Under the pieces are notes generated by a model. It was given only the letters and a program-made list of their open reading frames with translations. It did not search any database and was not told the origin of the DNA. A DNA stretch of 19,718 bases from Candidatus Helarchaeota archaeon. GTDB lineage: Archaea > Asgardarchaeota > Lokiarchaeia > Helarchaeales > HEL-GB-A. The stretch covers positions 1-19,718 of the forward strand of contig JABXJU010000069.1 of assembly GCA_013375405.1 (NCBI GenBank), written 5' to 3'. A program made the position numbers and the translations under genes. How positions within the stretch are numbered: position 1 is the stretch's first letter; each line of letters begins with the position of its first letter. Positions 1 through 8,427 of the stretch are shown here, piece after piece.

Positions 1-990
1 CGAGATATAAACTAAATCGGGTGGTGTATCAGGAACATTTTTGGGTGGGCGAATAGCCTTCCGAAGACGAATCATTCGTTTTCGGGTACCAGGTATAGAT
101 CCTAAAACAAGTAAATAATCTCCACGAATTAATCCATAATTCAAAAAACCACCTGCTGGAATAATTTCTTTAGGGTCAATCCCAATTTTTAGGATTCGCT
201 TATTATATTCCACCCGTTGATGGAACCCCATTTGACCAGAGCGTGCAATTGTCCACATTGTACGGCCAGGTGTCCATGGTCCAATAGATCCAACACCGCG
301 GACGGTTTTTCGCGATTTTCGAGGGAGCTTTTTTATCCCAAATTTTTTCATTGGTCCCTGAAATCCCTTTCCTTTTGTCACCGCAGAGACATCTATAAAA
401 TCTCCTTCTTTCAAAGTGCTACTCACTTTAAGTTCATTTCCCAATAACTCTTTCGCAAATTTCCACTGATCTGTGATGGATCCACCTTCAATTTTACTCT
501 CAAATATATCAGGTTTTTTCTTTGAGAGTGATGTGAGGCGTGGCTGAGTATGAAGAATTAATCGTAATTCTGTAGCATTCTTAATTTGCTTTTCTAATTC
601 TAAAAGTGCCTTATCCATGCTATATTCTTTTGGAGTGGGAAATTTTCGTCGCAAATCTTCTGATAATTCACCTGCCCAGACCTCCCCTAGTACTTTTAAT
701 GCACTATTAGTAAATCTATAGGCTCGAATAGCACAAACAATTGTTGGGGGTGTATCAAGTACCGTAGCTGCTCTACTCACTTCATGTCCATAGTAGGGGC
801 TGGTTTTTTTATCCTCAACCAAGATAACATGAGTCATTCCAGCCTTATAGGCTGCAAATCCCAAAATAGTTGGCTCTGCATAAGAAATGTTGCCCCAACT
901 ACGCCATCGCCCTGTAAAATTACTTGCTCTCTTTCGTGGATGATACGCTAAGCTTCCATGGCGCGGCGCTGAATGTTTTCGATGTCCCAT
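1..990 (-). CDS. rpl3: Large ribosomal subunit protein uL3 (3' end beyond window)
   Basis: Translating the minus strand gives an uninterrupted uL3 of about 330 residues that runs to the left edge without a stop codon. uL3 binds 23S rRNA near the peptidyl-transferase centre. The N-terminus GHRKHSAPRHGSLAYHPRKR resembles eukaryotic RPL3 (MSHRKFSAPRHGSLGF) more than most archaeal versions. Further landmarks are AYKAGMTH, VTKGKGFQGPMKKFG and GPWTPGRTMWTIARSGQMG, all typical uL3 signatures. I chose the ATG at 990 because it begins the conserved part. An in-frame ATG at 1005 would add MVVET; neither has a clear Shine-Dalgarno. Archaeal uL3 is about 330-350 residues, so only a few residues should be missing. 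uL4, which normally follows, would lie to the left. Identity is certain; the exact start is not. Confidence 0.95.
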   Translation of the reverse strand, partial: MGHRKHSAPRHGSLAYHPRKRASNFTGRWRSWGNISYAEPTILGFAAYKAGMTHVILVEDKKTSPYYGHEVSRAATVLDTPPTIVCAIRAYRFTNSALKVLGEVWAGELSEDLRRKFPTPKEYSMDKALLELEKQIKNATELRLILHTQPRLTSLSKKKPDIFESKIEGGSITDQWKFAKELLGNELKVSSTLKEGDFIDVSAVTKGKGFQGPMKKFGIKKLPRKSRKTVRGVGSIGPWTPGRTMWTIARSGQMGFHQRVEYNKRILKIGIDPKEIIPAGGFLNYGLIRGDYLLVLGSIPGTRKRMIRLRKAIRPPKNVPDTPPDLVYIS

Positions 991-1005
991 TGTTTCAACA
1001 ACCAT

Positions 1006-1221
1006 AATTTCGTAATATACTTTCAATGATGTATATTTCACATTAAAATCTAATTAATTGAACCCCGATTTCATCTCATCGGGAGAATTTAGCAAGAAAA
1101 TAACAATTACAATCTATAAAAATCTTTCTTGTAAACGGAAATAAATAAATTAATGTAACAACCTTGTTTTAGCATTACGTTAAATTGAACTTTAAATATT
1201 TTACTTGAAGGGAGAATTGAA
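1006..1221. promoter_or_regulatory. Divergent promoter region between uL3 and the EndoQ-like gene
   Basis: This AT-rich spacer separates two genes reading away from each other. On the plus strand, TTTAAATA at 1191-1198 lies 24-31 bases before the ATG at 1222 and is a good archaeal TATA candidate. A purine-rich GAAGGGAG at 1207-1214 is a Shine-Dalgarno candidate. The two fit poorly together: the TATA position predicts a leaderless transcript, so either a more distal promoter or leaderless initiation is used. A short hairpin (CCCGAT at 1064-1069 with ATCGGG at 1078-1083) falls in the likely leader of uL3. No gene is visible. Confidence 0.5.
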
Positions 1222-2535
1222 ATGAAAATAAATGCTGATTTACATTGCCATTCTGGCGCATCTGGTGGGGTAGGTGACTTAAATATCGAAAAAGTAGCCG
1301 AAACTATGCCCTTAAAAGGGATTGAGTTATTAGGTACTGGCGATGTTCTGCATCCGGGATGGAACGCAACCCTGAAACAGCTTTTGAATGAATCATCTGA
1401 TGGAGTTTTTTCTCCCACATTTGAGAGTGCTATTAAATTTATTTTACAGACAGAATTAATATTTACCTGTGCTATTAGAACTGGTCGAAAATCAGTTCAT
1501 ATCGTATTTTTATTCCCCTCATTTGAAGTGACAGAGAAAATTATCTCTCTATTTGAGAAGTGGGGTGTCAAGAATACAATAGGACGTCCTTTCGTGAAAT
1601 GCGAGGATAGAAAAGATGTTGCTAACAAAATATTCCAAATTAATAAGATAAATGATCTAATTGAAATCATTCCTGCCCATGTCATGACTCCACAAGGTGT
1701 ATTTGGATCAAATAACCCGATAAATCATCTTGATGAATTTTTTGGAGATAGTACAGAGATCATTCATTCAATTGAAACTGGATTGAGTGCGGATCCCATA
1801 ATTTTAGGATTAATTCCTGAACTAGATAATTTTACACTACTCTCAAATAGTGATGCCCACTCTCATCACCTAGCGCGGTTAGGACGAGAGTTTACTACAT
1901 TTAATATTAAAAGTTTAACTTATCCCGCAATAATAAAAGCCATTAGAACCAACAGTATCGTTCGGACTGCTGAATTCAATCCTGCAGAGGGGCGGTATTT
2001 CTTATCCGGGCATCGCGCTGGTAAGCAAGGGCATGGGGATAAATTTTGTGTATTTTCCCCAAAATATACACCAAAAAATAGAAAATGCCCTATTTGCGGG
2101 AAAAAATTAACTATAGGTGTCCTTGAACGGGCCCTCGAATTAACTATCGCACAAGGTGGTGATCGTGAAATGGGCTATCTGCCTTCAAACTCACGTGACT
2201 TTGTGCATATGGTGCCTTTAGTTGAAATTGTAGCGGAATATTATAAAATAAAAAGTACAACTTCTAAAAAAGTCTCCAAAGTATATCAGAATATAGTCGC
2301 CGCCTTAGAGAATGAGTGCGAGATGTGGTTCATGGAGCCTCCACAAATTGAGGCAAAATTAGACGGAATAATTGAAGAAGATCTTATTAAAGCCATTATT
2401 GAAGTCCGGAAAGGAAATTTTTCCTTCCAACCTTTTGGATTCGATGGAACTTATGGACATCTACAGATTGGTCAGAAAAATGATTTTTTTAATGTGAATA
2501 TATCTCCGAAAGCTCCTCAAAAAACATTAATTTGA
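1222..2535 (+). CDS. endoQ: Endonuclease Q-like PHP-domain DNA repair nuclease
   Basis: The 437-residue product resembles EndoQ of Thermococcales (the TIGR00375/YqxK family). That enzyme nicks DNA 5' of deaminated bases (uracil, hypoxanthine, xanthine) and abasic sites. The PHP metal-binding motifs are intact: DLHCHS (residues 6-11), GTGD (38-41), E78, H93, AH at 152-153 and NSDAHS (209-214). The family signature ETGLSAD (185-191) and RLGREF (219-224) are also present. A zinc module follows with C276, C289 and C292 (CPICGKKLTIGV). Its first ligand region, GHRAGKQGHGDKFC, differs from the CxxC of the Pyrococcus enzyme as I recall it. The ATG at 1222 has a purine-rich Shine-Dalgarno 7-14 bases upstream. 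The gene ends 17 bases before the convergent NfeD gene. Family assignment is strong; substrate range is inferred from the family. Confidence 0.9.
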   Translation: MKINADLHCHSGASGGVGDLNIEKVAETMPLKGIELLGTGDVLHPGWNATLKQLLNESSDGVFSPTFESAIKFILQTELIFTCAIRTGRKSVHIVFLFPSFEVTEKIISLFEKWGVKNTIGRPFVKCEDRKDVANKIFQINKINDLIEIIPAHVMTPQGVFGSNNPINHLDEFFGDSTEIIHSIETGLSADPIILGLIPELDNFTLLSNSDAHSHHLARLGREFTTFNIKSLTYPAIIKAIRTNSIVRTAEFNPAEGRYFLSGHRAGKQGHGDKFCVFSPKYTPKNRKCPICGKKLTIGVLERALELTIAQGGDREMGYLPSNSRDFVHMVPLVEIVAEYYKIKSTTSKKVSKVYQNIVAALENECEMWFMEPPQIEAKLDGIIEEDLIKAIIEVRKGNFSFQPFGFDGTYGHLQIGQKNDFFNVNISPKAPQKTLI

Positions 2536-2552
2536 ACTTTTAATGTATTAAC

Positions 2553-3944
2553 TTAATCCTTGATTGGTTTCACAATAAGTCGTAGGCCATCGACTTTTAC
2601 CACTTCAATATCTTTCCCTTCATGAATGGGCCATGTGCCTTCAACGGCAATTGCACTCCATTGTTCTGCCTTTACAATGACTTGCCCTTCCGGCTTCAGT
2701 TCTTTCTTTACATATCCCTGACTACCAACTAATTGGTCCACATCTAGGTCTGATTTTAAGTATTTAGTCTGAAGTACTTTAATAGCAATAAGTGAAAAGA
2801 AGGCGATAAATGCAACGCTGATTCCGAAAGCAGCCCATTTTGCGCCTAATAGAAAACCTGGCTCTGTCCAATAATTTTCAGAAGGAATAATAAATAAACT
2901 TGCGATCGCGATACATACTCCACCCCCAATTGCAAGAGATCCGTTAAATCCTACATCATATTCAATTTCTGCGATGAAAAAGGCCAACCCAATCACGAAT
3001 AATATTATTGCTCCTACTGCAATTCCGATTATTCCAACCCCAATTAAACCTATAACCAAGGCAATCCCACCTACTATCTCATCGAGATGAGTGTTGGTTG
3101 TGGTCAACCCAATTATTAAACCAAATGATCCAATCGTTAAAAAGATGGAAACAACCATTGGATTTGTAATGAAGCGGATAAAATAGTAGGAAATACTGGG
3201 ATTATACTCGGTGATATCAGCGGACTCGATTGCCAGTTCCGTAAAATTTGCTATAAGTGAACCAGTAAAACTAACCCCACTAGACGTTTCCACTAAAGTT
3301 GTATAATTTTCCCCTCCTGTTTGATTCCACACCAGCGAATAATTGTTTAATTGAGCTAATAAGGATGATACACTGTTTGCTATAAACTCGATCACATGAT
3401 TATTAAGTCCATCAACTGCCCCTACATTAGTATTTTCAGTGATAAAATCTTCTGCTAGCGTTTCATTACGATTATGGAGTTTAGCATGTTCAACCATTAA
3501 TGAAACAACTGCATTGATATGTTTACTATCGGTTATAGGTTGTCCATCATTCCCTACAGGCTGGCAACTCCCAATCGTTGCCCCTGAAGCCATTCCTGCA
3601 AGCTGGGAAGCCATTAGAAGGTAAGTCCCGCCGGACCATGCCACTCCCCCAACAGAAATCCATGTAAAAACAGGAATGGGTGAATTAGCAAATTTTATCA
3701 TAATTTCTGTTACTGAATCTACTGTTCCTCCTGGAGTATTAAGTTCTAATAATATAAGATCAACACCTGTTTGCTGTGCGGTACTAATCACATCATCAAA
3801 CATTGTCTCCTCTGCAAGCCCTATATCATTATCTAGCGTTACTTTTAAGACAGAGGAGTCGCCCTGAGCGTTTACATGTTGCGAAATCGCAAATATGACG
3901 ATTGGCATAAGAATGAGTAATAAGAGTAATCGCGATTTTTGCAT
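2553..3944 (-). CDS. NfeD-type membrane-bound ClpP-class serine protease
   Basis: The 463-residue protein has the full NfeD1b layout: signal peptide or membrane anchor (residues 1-26), ClpP/SDH-class protease domain (about 30-200), several membrane segments (about 255-390) and a C-terminal NfeD OB-fold (about 400-463, with VGSQGYVKKELKPEGQV). In the protease domain NTPGG (69-73) forms the oxyanion region, S104 in AWSGGTY is the nucleophile, and K141 is the expected general base. K141 lies 19 residues before RN at 159-160, matching my memory of Pyrococcus PH1510 (Ser97/Lys138). PH1510 cleaves stomatin C-termini, so membrane quality control is likely, but no stomatin gene is adjacent. The gene is convergent with EndoQ and divergent from the UPF0280 gene. 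Confidence 0.93.
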   Translation of the reverse strand: MQKSRLLLLLILMPIVIFAISQHVNAQGDSSVLKVTLDNDIGLAEETMFDDVISTAQQTGVDLILLELNTPGGTVDSVTEIMIKFANSPIPVFTWISVGGVAWSGGTYLLMASQLAGMASGATIGSCQPVGNDGQPITDSKHINAVVSLMVEHAKLHNRNETLAEDFITENTNVGAVDGLNNHVIEFIANSVSSLLAQLNNYSLVWNQTGGENYTTLVETSSGVSFTGSLIANFTELAIESADITEYNPSISYYFIRFITNPMVVSIFLTIGSFGLIIGLTTTNTHLDEIVGGIALVIGLIGVGIIGIAVGAIILFVIGLAFFIAEIEYDVGFNGSLAIGGGVCIAIASLFIIPSENYWTEPGFLLGAKWAAFGISVAFIAFFSLIAIKVLQTKYLKSDLDVDQLVGSQGYVKKELKPEGQVIVKAEQWSAIAVEGTWPIHEGKDIEVVKVDGLRLIVKPIKD

Positions 3945-4027
3945 AATGTGTTTAAAATAATTTACTCATAAAAAGTTTTAGAACTTTTAAATGGGACGGA
4001 CAAATATAAAATTTAAGCAGAATTGGT
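3945..4027. promoter_or_regulatory. Short divergent promoter region
   Basis: Only 83 bases separate the start codons of the NfeD gene (minus) and the UPF0280 gene (plus), so both promoters must be packed here. TTTTAAAT around 3985-3993 and ATAAAATTTAA around 4006-4016 are TATA-like. No strong Shine-Dalgarno precedes the plus-strand GTG, so leaderless initiation is possible. Confidence 0.4.
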
Positions 4028-4810
4028 GTGAAAAAGAATTTGCCATTAGTTCAGCATCGAGAGATAATAAAAGAATCAGATATTTTCTTTAAGACGGATA
4101 AGGCGAAGACTATTCGTGCAGCTATTTTAATTATTAAACATCATCGAAATCAATTGGAACTGTATATTGCTCAGCATCCTCAAATCCTAAAAACCCTCGA
4201 ACCGATTAGAATAGAAAAAGATGCGCCTGAAATAATTTCATTAATGGCTGAAGCGGGAGAAATTGCGGGAGTGGGACCTATGGCCGCAGTTGCTGGTGCG
4301 CTCGCGGATCTTGGGGTTAAACAAATGGTCAAATTTGGGGCAAAAGTAGCCCTCATCGAGGACGGTGGGGAAATTGCAGGTATCTCCAATATCTCCATAA
4401 ATGTGGGTATTTTTGCAGGAAATTCTCCATTATCAGGTAAAATTGGTTTCAGGTTTGAAACTGAGGACTTCCCAATTGGACTTGGAACAAGTTCGGGCAC
4501 CGTTGGCCATGCATTGAGTTTTGGAGAAGCAGATGCCGCCACTGTCCTAACAAATAATGCAGCGCTTGGTGATGCTGCTGCCACAGCTGTGGCAAATATG
4601 GTAAAAGGTCCTGATTTAGAAAAATCCGTTCAAAATGGATTAGAAATTGCAGAAACCATTGAAGGTGTCCGCGGCGCGTTAATTATTCGAGGAAAATTTG
4701 CTGGAATTGTTGGAAAATTACCCCAGTTGCTGAAAATAACTGGCAAATCTTGGAAAATTCTAACCCAGCGATATGCAAATATCCTTCCTCCCGACTTCAT
4801 AATTCTATAA
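4028..4810 (+). CDS. UPF0280 family protein (ApbE-related)
   Basis: This 260-residue protein belongs to the UPF0280 family common in archaea, a relative of ApbE flavin transferases; its reaction is not established. Signature segments are GVGPMAAVAGALAD (residues 81-94), EDGGEI (111-116), GTSSGTVGHALSFGEADAAT (153-172) and GDAAATAVANM (181-191). EDGGEI sits where ApbE has its glycine-rich binding loop. The start is a GTG at 4028; the next in-frame ATG lies inside the conserved region at residue 73, so GTG is needed. The gene shares a promoter region with the divergent NfeD gene, and 163 bases separate it from the next gene, so an operon with asd is uncertain. No signal peptide or membrane segment is seen, so the protein is probably cytosolic. 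Family membership is secure, function is not. Confidence 0.85.
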   Translation: MKKNLPLVQHREIIKESDIFFKTDKAKTIRAAILIIKHHRNQLELYIAQHPQILKTLEPIRIEKDAPEIISLMAEAGEIAGVGPMAAVAGALADLGVKQMVKFGAKVALIEDGGEIAGISNISINVGIFAGNSPLSGKIGFRFETEDFPIGLGTSSGTVGHALSFGEADAATVLTNNAALGDAAATAVANMVKGPDLEKSVQNGLEIAETIEGVRGALIIRGKFAGIVGKLPQLLKITGKSWKILTQRYANILPPDFIIL

Positions 4811-4973
4811 ATTGTAAATTAAATACAAAATCAAAATCATTTTTATTATTAAGTCTGCAATCTCAGAGATTATACATTGTGAATTAATATCAAAAAACAT
4901 TAAAATTATTGCAAAACCTAAACAAGTAAAATTTAAAAGACTTGAATTCATTTCCATTTCTAATTAAACCTCA

Positions 4974-6056
4974 ATGGTTGGTATAGTTAAAATGCATAAA
5001 AAGTCATGTGTAATACTTGGATGTACCGGCACAGTAGGTCAGCGGCTGATAGAAGCCCTATACCCACATCCGTGGTTTGATATTGTGGATATTGCAGCTT
5101 CAAAACGTTCTGCAGATCAGAAATACAAGGATCGCATGCGAGATTCGTGGTACCTTAGTTCTAACATTCCTGAAGAAATTTCTGAAATGGTTATCAAACC
5201 GATGGACCCAAATGCTGTAGAACAAGCAGATCTTGCATTTTCAGCTCTTCCCTCTGGTGTTGCAAAGGAAGTAGAGCCTCAATTTGCAAAAGCAGGATAT
5301 GTTATAACGAGCAATGCCAGTGCATTTCGTATGGTAGAAGATGTTCCTTTAATGATTCCCGAAATAAATGCTGATCATTTACAATTAATTGAAATTCAAA
5401 AAGAGAAACGAAATTGGTCAGGCGCGATTTGTACAGACCCAAACTGCACTACGATCGGTTTAGCGATGGTATTTAAACCTATAAATGACCGATTTGGAAT
5501 TGAACAAGCTATTATGAATACATGGCAAGCGATTTCAGGTGCGGGTCTTCCGGGAGTTCCAGGATTATTGATTACAGATAATGTCATCCCTTACATTGGT
5601 GGTGAAGAGGAAAAAGTCATTTCTGAAGTACAGAAGATCCTAGGAAAGTTTGAGAACGATCATATAAAGAAAGCTGATTTTAAAATGGCGGCTACTTGTA
5701 CTAGAGTCCCCTCTGTTGATGGACATTTCGAAACGGCATATATTAAGACAAAAGAACCGGTTGACATTGACGAAGTAAAAAAAGTCATAAGGGAATTCCC
5801 AGGTTTGGATTCACTTGGGTTACCTTACGCTCCAAAAGATCCCCTTATCGTGCGTGAAGAAACAAATCGGCCACAACCTCGATTAGACCGTATGGCTGGG
5901 TCAGTACCTGGAATGGCTGTATCAGTTGGGCGAATTCGGCAAGGGCTCGATGAAAAATCTATTAACTTATGTTTAATTAGTCATAATACTATTCGAGGCG
6001 CCGCAGGTGCGGTAATATTAAATGCCGAGTTGATGTGCGTCAAAAACTACGTCTGA
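4974..6056 (+). CDS. asd: Aspartate-semialdehyde dehydrogenase
   Basis: The enzyme makes aspartate semialdehyde from aspartyl phosphate with NADPH, the branch point to lysine, threonine and methionine. The 360 residues match the archaeal/fungal-type family. GCTGTVGQRLIEAL near the N-terminus is the dinucleotide-binding loop, SALPSGVA and SNASAFRM follow, and C158 in TDPNCTTIGLA is the catalytic cysteine. ATCTRVPSVDGHFE and the C-terminal GRIRQG are also typical. Two starts are possible, ATG at 4974 and ATG at 4992 (MHKKSCVILG); the second begins nearer the conserved core, and neither has a strong Shine-Dalgarno. Malonyl-CoA reductase is a close relative, but nothing in the neighbourhood suggests autotrophy, so the amino-acid role is preferred. 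No other genes of the pathway are adjacent. Confidence 0.93.
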   Translation: MVGIVKMHKKSCVILGCTGTVGQRLIEALYPHPWFDIVDIAASKRSADQKYKDRMRDSWYLSSNIPEEISEMVIKPMDPNAVEQADLAFSALPSGVAKEVEPQFAKAGYVITSNASAFRMVEDVPLMIPEINADHLQLIEIQKEKRNWSGAICTDPNCTTIGLAMVFKPINDRFGIEQAIMNTWQAISGAGLPGVPGLLITDNVIPYIGGEEEKVISEVQKILGKFENDHIKKADFKMAATCTRVPSVDGHFETAYIKTKEPVDIDEVKKVIREFPGLDSLGLPYAPKDPLIVREETNRPQPRLDRMAGSVPGMAVSVGRIRQGLDEKSINLCLISHNTIRGAAGAVILNAELMCVKNYV

Positions 6057-6094
6057 TTTCAAAATTTGTATCCATATTCTCATATATCTTTATG

Positions 6095-6119
6095 TTTTAT
6101 TGAATTTTCTTCTTTTTCC
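6095..6119 (+). terminator. Oligo-T termination region after asd
   Basis: Several T-runs (TTTTAT, TTTTCT, TTTTTCC) lie 40-60 bases after the asd stop, without a preceding hairpin. This is the usual form of archaeal intrinsic termination. The next gene begins at 6178. Confidence 0.4.
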
Positions 6120-6177
6120 AATTCCTTTTAAATTATAAGAAGTATTGATTTTAATAGAGAATTACTTTTGAAGGGCA

Positions 6178-7311
6178 ATGGAGCTGAAGCAAGTTTTAAA
6201 AAAGAAGATTAAAATAAAGCTGGAAAGTTCTGTTGACGATACACCACAATTAATAGAACCACTGCTTCAAGATTATAAAGGAGCAGAACTTCATTTTCAG
6301 AAACAAAATAATGGGGCATATCTTGAATTTAATATTGGAAGTGATGCAATTAAAAATAAAGCATCGATTTTTATCGCCCCAGATTCTGATGAAACAACAA
6401 ATATGATTCTAGAAGTCATATCAATTGATGACCCAACCCAACTAAGGAATCCTGATCAAATTCTCAAAAGACTTGATATCATAATTGAAGATATTTTATT
6501 TCATCTAATGTCCGTCTTAAAAATAAAAGATAAAGCCAAAATTATAGAACAAGGAAAAATTTGTCCTGATTGCAAATTAATAAATGATGTTGATGCAAAG
6601 TTTTGTAAAGAATGCGGATTTAATTTTTCAGAGAAATCGCCCCCATTGCCTCAGCAGCCGCAACAACCTATAATGAGTACCTCACTTCCATCTGCTAAGG
6701 GAATTAGAATGCCCACAGAATCGAAGGGAAAAAATCCGAAACCTGAAGTGGACTTGATAAAGCAAATTGATGTAAAATACCCCAACCAATACGAATGCGA
6801 ACTATGCGAAATGAAGTGCGCATATAAAGACCCCTTCATTTTACTTTTAAGTGATATTAAAAATCTTGGAGAACCCTTCCAAAAATTCGATGACTTCCTT
6901 CGCACAAAAGATTTGACTGTTTTTGCAGATTATATCTATGATTATGCTTTGGCACAATTAAAGCAATATCCTAACTTAACAAATGGTGAAATTAGAAATA
7001 TTGCCTATTGCATCTTCAGTATTTTAAGTTTTCATATATTAGAGAAAGCTCCCAAAAATATTCGCCTTACTTTTGCTGAAAAGTTGAAAGATCATATTAA
7101 TACACGATTCAAGAAAGAACACCCCTCCACCACCAGTAAAGGGATAGTTGAAGGTAGCATAGATTCTCCTTATACTGCTTTTAAAACCGGTTCCTTGCAT
7201 ATTGAAACAAATAGATGCCCTTATTGCTATAAAAAATTTGATGAAAAAACTCTAAGACTGAAAACCAAAGGGTATATGGTTCGATGCCCTGCTTGCGATA
7301 CTCTTTTATAG
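6178..7311 (+). CDS. Unknown protein with three cysteine-rich zinc-binding modules
   Basis: I do not recognise a named family for this 377-residue protein. Residues 1-115 form an alpha/beta domain without an obvious motif. A zinc ribbon follows (C129, C132, C143, C146, in CPDC and CKECG), then a proline/glutamine-rich linker (about 155-190). A second cysteine cluster (C207, C210, C214, in CELCEMKC) leads into a mostly helical region. The C-terminus is another zinc ribbon (C347, C350, C370, C373). No signal peptide or membrane segment is visible, so the protein is probably cytosolic. The ATG at 6178 is preceded by GAAGGG at 6170-6175, unusually close to the start codon; no other in-frame ATG is near. 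Zinc ribbons commonly bind nucleic acids or proteins, but the role here is open. Confidence 0.75.
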   Translation: MELKQVLKKKIKIKLESSVDDTPQLIEPLLQDYKGAELHFQKQNNGAYLEFNIGSDAIKNKASIFIAPDSDETTNMILEVISIDDPTQLRNPDQILKRLDIIIEDILFHLMSVLKIKDKAKIIEQGKICPDCKLINDVDAKFCKECGFNFSEKSPPLPQQPQQPIMSTSLPSAKGIRMPTESKGKNPKPEVDLIKQIDVKYPNQYECELCEMKCAYKDPFILLLSDIKNLGEPFQKFDDFLRTKDLTVFADYIYDYALAQLKQYPNLTNGEIRNIAYCIFSILSFHILEKAPKNIRLTFAEKLKDHINTRFKKEHPSTTSKGIVEGSIDSPYTAFKTGSLHIETNRCPYCYKKFDEKTLRLKTKGYMVRCPACDTLL

Positions 7312-7527
7312 TGGGCATTGCGAGATAGCCAATTTTTTTAAATGGATTCTTTATTTTTACTTGATTTTACTGAATCGCTTAAATTTATTAATAATTGCAA
7401 TGAGTTATCATGGCAATGTATTTAAAAGAATTCTAATATCGAATAAATTAAAATACAAATAAAAATTTTAAGGAGCAAGAAAAAAGAGTTCAGAGAAAAA
7501 ATAAATTAAACGGAGAGTCGAAATGGA

Positions 7528-8418
7528 ATGTCAATAGATCCAGAAAAATTACTCAATCAAGCAGATGATGCATTTGATTCAGAGAATTGGGAACTCGCTC
7601 GGAAAAAATTTAACCAGGCATTGAAAATTTTTAAAAAAGAAAAAGATGGCAAGGGCAAATGCATGTGTTTAATAGGAATAGCAGAAACCTATTCATCTGT
7701 CGGTAATTGGGAAGAATCAATGAAATTTTATGAGAAATGCCTAAAAATTGCAACTGAATTGAAAAATGAAGACGATATTTATGCATGCTATGAGGGATTA
7801 GGCGATTCTTATTGTACCCTAGAACAATGGAATAAAGCGAAAGAATATTATGAAAAAGGATTAGAACTCGCTAAGAAACTAAATGATAAAGAAGGTGAAT
7901 TTTCTTGTTTAATCAATATTGGACATACATATTCTTCTCTCCAAGAGTGGGATAAAGCAATTAAATTTTTTAATCAATCGATGGAAATCGTCAAATCTCT
8001 AGACAATTCAGAACTTGAATTTCTTTGTTTAATAGGAATTGGCGACGCATATTTTGGATCTCAGAAATGGAAAAACGCCTTAGACTATTATGAAAACGCA
8101 AAAAATATTGCCCTCTCTCTTAAGAATAAAGATGATGAGGCTTCTTCTTTAGAAGGCATTGGTGATTGTTTAATGGGTCTTAAAAACATTCCTGAGGCGA
8201 TTGAAAAATATCAAGCAGCTTTAAAATTAGTCAAACAATCTAAAAATCTAGAGTTCCAATTTACTTATCTTATTAAAATTGGTGAAGCTTACGAATCTCT
8301 CAACGAAAAATCCACTGCACTCGATTATTACAAAAAAGCTCAGAGTCTTGCTAAAAGTATTAGAATCCCTGAGTATATCGAATTAGTTGAGGACTATGTA
8401 AAGAAATTATCTGATTAA
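7528..8418 (+). CDS. Tetratricopeptide (TPR) repeat protein
   Basis: The 296 residues consist almost entirely of TPR units with a spacing of about 40 residues rather than 34, each built on the pattern LIGIADAY...WxxAxxYYExAL. At least six repeats can be seen, for example GIAETYSSVGNWEESMKFYE, GLGDSYCTLEQWNKAKEYYE, and similar blocks ending in KIGEAYESLNEKSTALDYYK. No enzymatic domain, signal peptide or membrane segment is present, so it is a protein-protein scaffold of unknown partner. The ATG at 7528 follows CGGAGAG (7511-7517) at normal spacing. A second ATG at 7523 is out of frame and meets a stop after four codons. The gene is convergent with uL2, with only 9 bases between the stops. Confidence 0.9.
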   Translation: MSIDPEKLLNQADDAFDSENWELARKKFNQALKIFKKEKDGKGKCMCLIGIAETYSSVGNWEESMKFYEKCLKIATELKNEDDIYACYEGLGDSYCTLEQWNKAKEYYEKGLELAKKLNDKEGEFSCLINIGHTYSSLQEWDKAIKFFNQSMEIVKSLDNSELEFLCLIGIGDAYFGSQKWKNALDYYENAKNIALSLKNKDDEASSLEGIGDCLMGLKNIPEAIEKYQAALKLVKQSKNLEFQFTYLIKIGEAYESLNEKSTALDYYKKAQSLAKSIRIPEYIELVEDYVKKLSD

Positions 8419-8427
8419 TATTATTAT

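Noticed and set aside
217..447. 76-codon plus-strand ORF
   Set aside because: It lies antisense within the uL3 gene and has no protein-like features.
3480..3525. Loss of the catalytic lysine in the NfeD protease
   Set aside because: A first alignment put valine at the expected site, but K141 lies 19 residues before the RN landmark, the same spacing I recall for PH1510, so the Ser-Lys dyad is intact.
4180..4584. 134-codon minus-strand ORF rich in Ala, Ser and Pro
   Set aside because: It is the antisense shadow of the glycine/alanine-rich UPF0280 gene.
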